A stretch of 64,000 nucleotides of DNA. Source: Eukaryota sp. TZLM1-RC. Taxonomy: Eukaryota > Metamonada: BaSk clade. Within the stretch, counting starts at the first letter, position 1, and each line of letters begins with the position of its first letter. The translations under genes were made by a program, and so were the position numbers. The notes below the pieces were generated by a model. The model did no database searches and was not told the origin of the DNA. It saw only the letters and a list, made by a program, of their open reading frames with translations. Location of the stretch: the NCBI GenBank assembly GCA_040285825.1, contig JAUPSS010000010.1:558001-622000 (forward strand), in the 5' to 3' direction. Below, piece after piece: positions 32,828-42,492 of the stretch.

Positions 32828-34519
32828 CATGAGTGGAACTCATCGTTGGTTGGCAGGCTTGAGTGCCAGGGTGCTAAATGTTTGACGTTAGCCTGAACGA
32901 TTGACCAGTGCAGAGATTCTTAATGTTCACATACGAATTGGATACGATTTCAGTATTTAGAAAAGGTCCTAAATAGTCTCCATGAAACTTAGCGGAGGAG
33001 CTGGAAGTTTGTAATACCAATTGACCAACTTCAAAAGGATTTGGAGTTGTAGATCTAGTTAGCTTGGAAGCTTTGGAAGCTTGATGATGTGCTGCCCTTT
33101 CCTGTTTTTTTCTTTCAATCTTCGAAATTTAGATTCAATTTCTTGAATATAAGTTGACTCAGATGTCGAGCTTTCAATGACTTCAAGAATTTTACCAGGG
33201 TCTGATCTAGGAGACACATCTGAGCCAAAAGATCACTTGGTATGGAGTGTGGTTTGTTGTTGAACTCTTGGAAGAGTTGATCAATTATTGCACGTGAGGC
33301 AATTATTCGGACCATACATCGTAGGTGTTGAAGTCTACGAGCAATTTCCGTAGGTTTTGCAGAATGTCTCTGTGTCGGCGCTCTGCCAAGCCGTTGGACT
33401 GAGAATACCAAGGTATTGCCTTTGATTCCTCTATGCCCAAAAATTTGCTTAGTTCGTCAAAGACAGCCTTGGAAAATTCAGGTCCATTATCACTGTGGAG
33501 TTGAAATGGTATGCCAAAGATGGCACAGACTTTCCAAATTAATGCGTCTGCAGTGAGATTGGCATTTATTTCTTTTAGGGGAACGATGATCGTAAACCTA
33601 GAGAAGCTGTCGATAAATACGAGGATGTATTTGTAGCCTTTTTGATCTTCTGGAAGAGGACCAATAACATCGGCGTTGACACGAGCAAAAGGTCTGTCAG
33701 CCCACAATGAACCGGTTGGGGGAACATGCAGTTTGGGAACTGGTTTTGTTTTCTGACAAGAGGGACATTTTTGGACGTGCTTGGTCATGTCTGTGAGCAT
33801 GTTTGGCCGCCAATAGTCGCTATTCCTGAGCTTGTTCAAGCTTTCAGCTTTGCTTGGATGGCCTCCTTGCAGAAGTCCGTGCAACAAGTTAAGGGTGTCC
33901 TTAATGAGTGATTTGGGAATCACTATCTTGTTGTCGTGAATCATATATAAATCAAGATGATTATTATGAACACAGTTGTTGAAACAGGGGTCTTTGGAAG
34001 CTATGGCAAGCTTCTGTTCGGACCTTATCCTACAGAGCCATAGCTCGAAAATAGGTAGGTCGTTGCAACATCGTTCTTTAGTGACCATGATACGTTCGAA
34101 GTTGTTTAAATCTTCTATGTAGTATCTTTCGTTTTCTGTTCCATTAATTTTATCAATGTAAAATATTGGATGAAAATTTGGAGACATTTGATGGGACAAA
34201 TGATTGATGTCTTTATGTTCTATAGGAGGAACTATTCCAAACAACATATCTGCCCAGAAGTTATCTTCCCCTTTGGTGTGTACCAATTCAAAGCAGAATT
34301 TAGAAAAAATGGGTAATCATCTGGTTACAATTCTGTTCTTCTCAGGAGCCGTGAACATATAGGTAAAGTTTTGATGGTCTGTGAATATAACCAGTCGGTT
34401 CTTATTTGGAGCTGTGAACATGTAGGTAAGGTTTTGATGGTCTGTGAAAATGACCAGTTTCCTTCCCTTCAAGTAGTTTTCGAAACCATTTTGTTGTTTT
34501 CTACATCGCCTGCAGCGAC
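32828..34519 (-). pseudogene. Ty3 array unit 4: mosaic unit with 66-bp duplication
   Basis: Frame 34286-33303 contains RNase H end and integrase (NADVIGPLPE, LHSDNGPEFS, GLAERRHRD) and stops at the shared TAA (Tyr in units 2 and 3). Downstream, frames are shifted by small insertions (an extra TT near 33107 and an extra A near 33230) relative to unit 5. The 66-bp RNase H duplication is the same as in unit 3. Core sequence resembles unit 2, the RNase H-linker part resembles unit 3. Confidence 0.75.
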
Positions 34520-36060
34520 CCATGAGTGGAACTCATCGTTGGTTGGCAGGCTTGAGTGCCAGGGTGCTAAATGTTTGACGTTAGCCTGAACGATTGACCA
34601 GTGCAGAGATTCTTAATGTTCACATACGAATTGGATACGATTTCAGTATTTAGAAAAGGTCCTAAATAGTCTCCATGAAACTTAGCGGAGGAGCTGGAAG
34701 TTTGTAATACCAATTGACCAACTTCAAAAGGATTTGGAGTTGTAGATCTAGTTAGCTTGGAAGCTTTGGAAGCTTGATGATGTGCTGCCCTTTCCTGTTT
34801 TTCTTTCAATCTTCGAAATTTAGATTCAATTTCTTGAATATAAGTTGACTCAGATGTCGAGCTTTCAATGACTTCAAGAATTTTACCAGGGTCTGATCTA
34901 GGAGACACATCTGAGCCAAAGATCACTTGGTATGGAGTGTGGTTTGTTGTTGAACTCTTGGAAGAGTTGATCAATTATTGCACGTGAGGCAATTATTCGG
35001 ACCATACATCGTAGGTGTTGAAGTCTACGAGCAATTTCCGTAGGTTTTGCAGAATGTCTCTGTGTCGGCGCTCTGCCAAGCCGTTGGACTGAGAATACCA
35101 AGGTATTGCCTTTGATTCCTCTATGCCCAAAAATTTGCTTAGTTCGTCAAAGACAGCCTTGGAAAATTCAGGTCCATTATCACTGTGGAGTTGAAATGGT
35201 ATGCCAAAGATGGCACAGACTTTCCAAATTAATGCGTCTGCAGTGAGATTGGCATTTATTTCTTTTAGGGGAACGATGATCGTAAACCTAGAGAAGCTGT
35301 CGATAAATACGAGGATGTATTTGTAGCCTTTTTGATCTTCTGGAAGAGGACCAATAACATCGGCGTTGACACGAGCAAAAGGTCTGTCAGCCCACAATGA
35401 ACCGGTTGGGGGAACATGCAGTTTGGGAACTGGTTTTGTTTTCTGACAAGAGGGACATTTTTGGACGTGCTTGGTCATGTCTGTGAGCATGTTTGGCCGC
35501 CAATAGTCGCTATTCCTGAGCTTGTTCAAGCTTTCAGCTTTGCTTGGATGGCCTCCTTGCAGAAGTCCGTGCAACAAGTTAAGGGTGTCCTTAATGAGTG
35601 ATTTGGGAATCACTATCTTGTTGTCGTGAATCATATATAAATCAAGATGATTATTATGAACACAGTTGTTGAAACAGGGGTCTTTTGAAGCTATGACAAG
35701 CTTCTGTTCGGACCTAATTCTACAGAGCCAAGGCTCGAAAATAGGGAGGTCGTTGGAACATCGGTCTTTTATGACCATGATACGTTCGAAGTTGTTTAAG
35801 TCTTCAATGTAGTATCTTTCGTTTTCTGTTCCATCTATTTTATCAATATAAAATATTGGATGAAAATTTGGAGACATTTGATGGGACAAATGATTGATCC
35901 CTTGATGGTCTATAGGAACTCTTCGAGACAACATATTGGCCCAGAAGTTATCTTCCCCTTTGGTGTGTACCAAATCAAAGCAGAATTCAGAGAAAATGGG
36001 TAACCATCTGGTTACGATTCGGTTCTTATTTGGAGCTGTGAACATGTAGGTAAAGTTTTG
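34520..36060 (-). pseudogene. Ty3 array unit 5: outermost, truncated at RNase H
   Basis: Frame 36045-34993 encodes the RNase H end, linker and integrase core with all three acidic residues, then the TAA shared with units 1 and 4; frame 34974-34567 continues through the GPF domain. It is almost identical to unit 4 in the core but lacks the frameshifts and the RNase H duplication. It ends at 36060, where the minus-strand sequence stops inside the RNase H TDHQ region and a plus-strand gag begins. Confidence 0.75.
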
Positions 36061-37420
36061 TAAAGTTTACTCTAGAGGAGCAATTCCATCCGGTCCAGGT
36101 GCTAAACGTCGCTCGGGAGGCGGAACCAAAGGAACTCCCCAAAACAAATATGTCCCAGAAAGACATGAACGGGAGGGATCTAAGTTTTGTACATTCTGCA
36201 ACGTCACCGAAGGAAACAACCCTATTGGCCACACTGTTTTTGAATGTAAAGACCCCTATTGTACCAGGAGTAAGGTACCTAAAGAACTAAGATTTAAGAT
36301 CGGCGAGGCTGATCAGCCTGCGAGAAGTAGCAGTGTAGTCAGGGGCCGAGGTGGCCGAGGTAGACGTGTAATTAGATTTAGAGGTAGGGGCCGAGGTGGC
36401 CATTTCAGAGGACATAAAGGCAGAGGTCAGTATAGACCTATTTATTACATAAATACACAAGAGGATACATCACCAACATCATCCCCTTCTGAGAACGTGT
36501 CAGCTAGTTCGAGCATGACCTCTCACAGACGGATCGACCGTTTCAGCCACAGGATCAGAAATACAGGTAACTTTCCCAATCGGAAACAAATCAACGCAAT
36601 CAATCACAATCAATCAATTGCCGATTTCGAAAACCCAGTCAACAACTCCCCAAGAACTCAACAATTCTTACTTAATCCTCTACAATTCCACAAATTCAGC
36701 TCTGATATCAACAATATTTTTGGTATAAATTCTACGGTTAGTGAAAACCACATCAGATCCCAGCGTTCTCCATTTCTAAGATTGGAGATTTTAATAAATA
36801 ATATAAAAATGATTGCAAGTATTGATTCGGCAGCGTTTTGTTCGGTTATAACAGAAGATTTGGCTAACAAATGCAATATGTCACTTAATAGAGATGATAC
36901 GATTGAGTTCTTACCAGCCAATAACGTATCAAGTAAATCGCTAGGGAGTGCAAATGGTATTCTGTCGTTCAACGTAGGAAGCATTGCGCACCAGGGGCAT
37001 TATAGACATACTTTGCCCATAATCCCGGGTTCAAACAAATTATTAATAGGGATAGATATGTTAAAAAAACTTGGGCTTCAGACGGATGATGGTCTTTTCA
37101 TCAGATTAGACAAAGAACACCGCACTTTGTTAAATGCAGAATCTGAATTCGACTCAAGAATCGCTCAACATTCGATTGGGACCTTAGATAACCAATCATC
37201 GAGTCCTTCCGCTTTTGAGGAGCAATTAACTAGATCTGGTTGTGAGATAAAATTAGATGATGATAATAATAAATTAAAATTAACGAGTCTACTAGGAATT
37301 TTCAGCGATGTTTTTAGTGAAACTCCAAACAGAAAAGGAATCGATTGTAATCCTCTAACAATCCCCTTTAGAGATGAGAATGCTATAGTACATAAACCTG
37401 CTAGACGGTTAAATCCCTAA
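36061..37420 (+). pseudogene. Ty3 Gag C-terminus and protease, opposite orientation
   Basis: The frame is open from about 36067 with no start codon of its own. It encodes a finger (FCTFCNVTEGNNPIGHTVFEC; CX2CX10HX4C), an Arg-Gly-rich box (VRGRGGRGRR, RGRGRGGHFRG) and then an aspartic protease: IASIDSAAFCSV where Asp-Thr/Ser-Gly is expected, and LLIGIDMLKKLGL. It ends at 37420 just after the RT-start sequence ARRLNP. DSA in place of DSG would inactivate the protease. The 5' part was lost where it meets the inverted array. Confidence 0.75.
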
Positions 37421-37800
37421 ATATTGTATTATTGAAGAATCTGACCACTGGCACCGAATTAAAGGCTGCCAAGAAAGATTGCAAAATCTATAACGCTGAG
37501 AATCCTCAGGATATCGAATTTCTTAAGGCAGTCGCAGCAGGCGATGCTGAAAAACATGTTATAGAGAAAATCCTCTCAGAACAAAATTCTGACTCAGGTA
37601 GTTTCTGCACTGTTCAATGGTTTGGCGGTGAGACAACAGAAGAGCCTCTCCATTCAGTTAAACATTCAGAAGCTTACAAGTTGTTCAGTAAGAATAACAA
37701 GAAAATTGGAAAACGTACTACTGGTCAACGTAAAAGTACCTCCAATAACTCTACGCCTTACAAGAGGCCTAGACGCAGTACTACAATTAGGAAGTGATGC
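37421..37800 (+). pseudogene. Ty3 integrase tail with chromodomain-like segment
   Basis: After an internal deletion that removes RT, RNase H and most of integrase, the frame 37432-37797 begins in the GPF/SH3 end (LKNLTTGTELKAAKKDCK) and goes on to AAGDAEKHVIEKILSEQ ... FCTVQWFGGETTEEP, the chromodomain-like module, and a basic tail rich in Lys/Arg/Ser. The same order occurs at 51.7-52.13 kb and 27.6-27.9 kb, so the tail is a constant part of these Ty3 families. Confidence 0.8.
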
Positions 37801-37902
37801 TAATTCTTAGTTTATATAGATTATTTATAGTTTTAGTGATTTGTTTATAGTTTAGTTCATATTTATATAAGCCAATTAATTGTAAAAAGGGGGAAGAAGC
37901 AG

Positions 37903-37983
37903 TGTTGGCGCCCTTAGGCTTTTATAATATGAATAGAAAATAAATTATTTATATCCTAACCACTTTTCCAACCTACGGCATCA
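37903..37983 (+). repeat. 81-bp 3' LTR with polypurine tract
   Basis: The tract AAAAAGGGGGAAGAAGCAG (37884-37902) lies directly before TGTTGGCGCCC, and the LTR ends ACGGCATCA. It aligns with the LTR at 13065-13143. This defines the 3' boundary of the deleted plus-strand element. Confidence 0.75.
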
Positions 37984-38633
37984 CAATGATATTGCTGAAC
38001 ATTCTTAAATTCAGCTTCTCCACAACAAGCCAGTGAGACATTACCAGAGTTCCATGCTTGTATGTTACCTTTTCATCTCGGTGATATGCAAGCACCCATA
38101 TACGAAAAATTAAAGCTCCATTAATGATCTTTTTAGTGTTTTTCAGAGAGCTGAACGACAATGAATTTCTTCATGACTTGTCATATACCTAGTTAAACAG
38201 TGATTCTTGAGGTCCATCTGTTGCTCTATTTGCATATGTGACAACTTCAGATGGTATTTAAATTCTATTTGTTTAAATAATTTGTTCTTGTGTGTAGAAT
38301 AATTAAAGAATAGTTGAAATAATGAACACAAGATTCAACAAAAAGGGGTTCTCCAAATGTTCAATTCGAACTGTAGGTCTATACCATTCAATAAATGCTG
38401 AATATCTGCGAAAATCATCCTTCTCAATGAATAATCCAGAAAGCACGCTTCACCATCTTACCGCAAATGACATGTAGTATTCCCCTGACTTACTGAATTA
38501 ATTTCTTTTCGAAAAATTTTAAAAATTTGTGTAATTTGCATAAATAATGAGAAAATGATGTTTGCAATTACTCTTGAATTTATTGATTAAACTATCTGTT
38601 TTTCTTGAGATATATATAGATATATATATATAT
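37984..38633. other. Non-coding flank, diverged counterpart of 3.4-4.1 kb
   Basis: No gene is recognised. Short blocks resemble the 5' flank of copy A, but with many substitutions and indels. Ends in a TA-rich stretch (ATATATAGATATATATATATA) immediately before a non-LTR fragment. Confidence 0.5.
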
Positions 38634-38935
38634 TATTGCTTTCCCATTTTCGATAAATGGAAGATTATCAGATGAAGCAGAAACTTTTTTGAATGACTTC
38701 CAAAAAATGGTTCAAGAAAAAACAATGAAAAGATTTGATATTTTTTATGGCGTCCACGGATTCAATTTGCCATTATTAATAGATTACCTCGGTTTTTCAA
38801 TCGAATAAGAGAAGCTTTAGCTAGACAGCAAGCAGATCAAGATTTTGTAGAGGAAATCTTGGTTCAATGATAGTCGTCCCATTAGTTCTGAGTTAATTTA
38901 ATTAAGTGTACAAATTCAATAAATTTGAGTTTATT
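38634..38935 (+). pseudogene. 5'-truncated non-LTR retrotransposon 3' end
   Basis: It matches 25420-25715: endonuclease C-terminus (FPFSINGRLSDEAETF) with a one-base loss near 38743, the stop, and the same 3' UTR ending CAAATTCAATAAATTTG. Copy A lacks it at the equivalent position (about 4115), so it inserted in copy B after the two flanks separated. Confidence 0.75.
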
Positions 38936-39248
38936 AGATAAATGGTATTATTTATTATTTACTTATTATTACTTCTAGATGATTTGGTTTTGCAGTTGTA
39001 GTTGCTTTTGACTATAGTGCAAGTTATCTTTGATTTACAAACCAAGTTCAATAACATTGTATCGAATGCATCCTCAAATAAACTGCAGCTTCAAAGGCTA
39101 ACATTTAAGACTATTCCATTTAATTCTTATTTTCATTCAAAACAATAGGTTCAGCATTCAAAAGTTTCCAACCACTGGGCTCTGTGAGGATCGAATGTTA
39201 AACCAAAAACGAAATCCACATGAAATATTTATTTATTTATTTATTTAT
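38936..39248. other. Non-coding flank with (TTTA)n at the Ariadne gene 3' end
   Basis: No gene. Similarity to copy A rises toward the gene. It finishes in (TTTA)n (39225-39252), longer than in copy A, so the tetranucleotide has expanded in this copy. Confidence 0.6.
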
Positions 39249-40952
39249 TTATTTTCTCATTAAATTGTCTAATTGATCAATTGCCACAAAACGAAGTCTG
39301 TCAAGTGATACCCTCTCGTCAATCAAAGTGTCAATATCTTTTGTCAAAAATTCCGAAATCTTGTCAACAGTAGCTTCTAATTTACCTTGCCTAAACTCAA
39401 ATAAATGTCGCTCATCTTCATTTTCCAAAGCATAAACATATACATAAGACCATTTTAAATGTAATCTTCCAGCTAATTGCACATCAATCGCATCATAAAT
39501 AAAAGAGCAATCCTGCAAAAGAGCGTCTTCTTTCCTAAAAAAATCATTAATTTTCTCCTTCAATTCAATTTTAAGTTTACTCTCATGTTCAAAACCCTGT
39601 GAGTGGATGATAAAGCGATCATGGCAATGGTGAAACCTTTTGAGCTGCATAGCTTCCTTATTCATTTTTCTTTTATCGTTTTCCGAGTCTTCCTTGAACT
39701 TACTGCACTTATAATGATCACCATGAGTCTTCCAATCCCCTGAACAAGCCCAACAAAACTCGTAACGACATTGCGTACATGCTAGAATGAGTAAAGAAAA
39801 GAAAAACACATACACATATGGAGACAACCACCATTCTTCTCAATTAGCTTGCTACACTGAGGGCAAGGTTTAGTGTTGAGCTTCAACCAACTGCTTGTGT
39901 GTTTATCCAAAGCTCCTCTATCTTCCCACTGTTTAACATCACTGCACTCAGCCGGTCTATGATCTTCAGCAAAACAACACCTTGGACAAAACCGCAGCTC
40001 ACCAGAAGGACAAGAGAGATAAGAAGGTGTGGGATCTCCCTTGAGGATGACGTGACCACATCCCTTTCCTGGGCAGAAAGTGTATTGTGAAGACCTAAAA
40101 ACAAAATCATTTACGAGATAATAAATGTATTTTGATTGTAATTCACCCGATAGAAATGATAAAACAAAATCTGGGTCAGCTATAAGTCCGCACTGGCCCA
40201 TTAAAATACAAGGAATTTCTATAGAATTAGATGAATTAACCTGACTTTCAAGAAAAGCAGCCCAACACTCCTCATCAGCACCATGTCCACAGTCTAGCAT
40301 ATAATAAGCTTCGCTAGTGGTGACGTGTGATGAGGTGGCAGTCAAGGGAAGTCCGCAGGCAAAACATTCCCTGTTTGTAGGGGCTGTGGGGGGATTGTGG
40401 ATAATGTTGGGGTCAATAGAGATATGATCCAAAACTATACGAGTACCAAGTTCAGCAAACCTTTCGAGCAAGTTCTCCACGTCATAGGCGTAACGTAAGA
40501 GCAAGAGAAAGGAGAGAGAACTAAAGAAACCAGTGACCTCACAGGTGGTGGTGATGAGCTGGGAGATTTGGTCAAGGAGTTGGTCCTGAGAGAAGGATTC
40601 TTGGAAAAGTTTAGATGGTTGGAGTTGGAATTGAGAGGGTTGGGTCATAGGTTCATCATCGGTTCTGGACATTTCCTCAAATTCATCAAAGGACATGGGT
40701 TCAAATGAGGAAAAAGGGGTTCCGACTCAAACATTGTTTGATTAGGTTCAGGGTCTGAAATTTGTATTCAATGTGTGGTTGTTTTACAGAAGGAAAAGAC
40801 ACTGGGAGTTCTGGTGGTTTTTGGCTCTGAATAGAATCAATGGCTCTCTCTAGTGAAGGATTAGACATGTTTGGCAGAATTTCAACAGAAAGATCTCTGT
40901 CATACCCCATACTTTGTATTTGACTTGCCAGAAAGTCAATAATGGGATCCAT
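39249..40952 (-). pseudogene. Ariadne-type RBR ligase, copy B, probably decaying
   Basis: It is nearly identical to copy A and has the same 32-nt intron (39813-39782) and RING2 catalytic Cys. Two changes are damaging. First, one base is missing from the A-run at about 40713 (five A instead of six), which destroys the frame joining the UBA-like part to the RBR part; only a start at ATG 40696 (MSFDEFEEMS) would give the RBR core. Second, an IBR zinc ligand is lost: SCPSCELRFC in copy A is SCPSGELRFC here (codon at about 40009). IBR folding should suffer. Transcription cannot be judged. Confidence 0.8.
39782..39813 (-). other. 32-nt intron, copy B
   Basis: Same sequence and splice sites as in copy A (GTATGT...TTCTAG). 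Confidence 0.88.
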
Positions 40953-41070
40953 AGAGGGAAGTTTTGCGATTATAAATTTTAAGTTTCTAGTTTCTTCTGG
41001 GGTTTGCTTTTCTGTTGCATTAATGTAAATTGGCATTTCACACACTCTCAATATTTCACACTCTCATCAT

Positions 41071-41611
41071 TTGTCCTTTCTCACCATGCCTTATAAATTC
41101 GACTTCCTTCTGGGCAGAAACCTTCGTTCTTGGAAAACCCATGCATCTGATGATACAAAGACACGTGCAGTGTATACGTGTCTTTTTTTGGGAGAATCCC
41201 AGGCCGCAATAGCACACTGTTTCATTTGCAGCCAGTCTACAATTAGTCGCTGGATACAGGAATACTTTGAGTTTTCCCGTCAAATCTGAAAAATATGATG
41301 AAACACAGTCAAACAACATCCAATCTAACATTCCCTCCAAAATTGTCGACTATAAATATAAATTGTCGCTCTTGTTTCTCAAAGAGATTAAGTCTCTAAT
41401 CTACTCCAACTTTCATACTACTATTTCAGTCTCCACTGTTCACCGGATTCTTGTTCAAGCTGGCTTTTCGCGAAAGCGAGTTCAGTCATCTGTACAAAGT
41501 GCAAAACTACAGATGGTGTTAAACTTTGAGAATTACCTATCCCGGAATATAGGTGTCATTGATATAAAGCAAATAAACTTTGAAATTTTATGGTACAGTA
41601 TAAAACATTGA
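41071..41611 (+). pseudogene. IS630/Tc1-mariner-like transposase N-terminus, copy B
   Basis: Same two overlapping frames as at 6227-6755 with the HTH sequences SQAAIAHCFICSQSTISRW and ISVSTVHRILVQAGFSRKR. One TTC codon less near 41108 and a few substitutions (for example Arg to Ser in QSSVQSAKLQ). No catalytic core. Confidence 0.65.
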
Positions 41612-41639
41612 TGAACAACTAAACTAGAGACTAATTTAC

Positions 41640-42034
41640 AGAAGGATCTTCATCCATATGGGAGTCAGGAGCATCCTCGACTCTTGCAAAGTTCCGTTCT
41701 ACAGCATCATTGATGAAGGCTACGGAAGCAGGTCTTTTTCTTACAGAGTCAATGAAGTTGTCCAACTCTCGGTACAGTTGGTTTTATAGGATATATATAG
41801 GATGCAAAGCTGTATTGAGGCGAGTCGCTTCTGCACTATAAGAAGCAAAGAGAAGTTGAGAGAGGCTGTTGTATTCGATGTCTAAAACATCAGAGTAGTA
41901 GACGGTAAGAGTCTTTGCTGAGAAGTCCCTTCCTCCTTTGTAAGTGTGGTAAACTACATCAGTTTTAAAGGAAGAACTGTCAGGAAACTCTTCGACTGAA
42001 AGCATGAAATCAAGAGTGTGAAGAAATTGTTAGA
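41640..42034 (-). pseudogene. Unrecognised coding remnant, copy B
   Basis: Counterpart of 6780-7178: frame 42005-41784 (LSVEEFPDSSSFKTDVVYH) and the open stretch after its stop. No domain is recognised. Confidence 0.35.
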
Positions 42035-42045
42035 CCACAAATTTA
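42035..42045. other. Empty MULE target site
   Basis: A single CCACAAATTTA where copy A has this sequence on both sides of the MULE. The flanks on both sides match copy A directly across the junction, so copy B shows the pre-insertion state. Confidence 0.85.
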
Positions 42046-42492
42046 TGCATTTCAAATGCAATTCACAGTTGAGTTTCACCTGATTTTATTTTTCTTAGTG
42101 CTGCAGTTCAAAACTAGTTGAAATTTGCTACTTCCATTATTGCATTTTTGTTAGAAGTTACTAACAAGAATGCATTTTAATAGAAACATGATGACACTCC
42201 TTAACATGTTTGCAATTGTTGAATCCAGAATGAGTGGCAACGATAAAGCCCAATCATTGAGTAGTTGTAGTTTTTGTAACGGAATAGTATGGCCGACTTC
42301 AAATTCATTGCTAATCACACCATATTTAAGATTGTTTCTGAAAAAAATTGCATTATTGGTTGGTTTAGTGTTGAACTTCGAAAAAGATAAATAATTACAA
42401 TATTATTGGAGAGAATACTGTGCAAAACTTATATTCGAGTTAATTTATTCCGTAAAATATATAAAAATAAAAATCTAGTGCAAAGAAAACAC
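42046..42492. other. Intergenic sequence downstream of the sulfatase gene, copy B
   Basis: No gene; near-identical to 8864-9310. Confidence 0.5.

Larger units (their letters stand above)
27888..36060 (-). repeat. Head-to-tail array of five RNase H-integrase units
   Basis: The junction sequence GCAGCGACCCATGAGTGGAA recurs at about 29505, 31129, 32819 and 34511, with a similar start at 27879. Unit lengths are 1626, 1624, 1690, 1692 and about 1541 bp. Each junction joins the start of the chromodomain of one unit to the middle of RNase H of the next in the same orientation. There are no LTRs between units. Confidence 0.85.
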
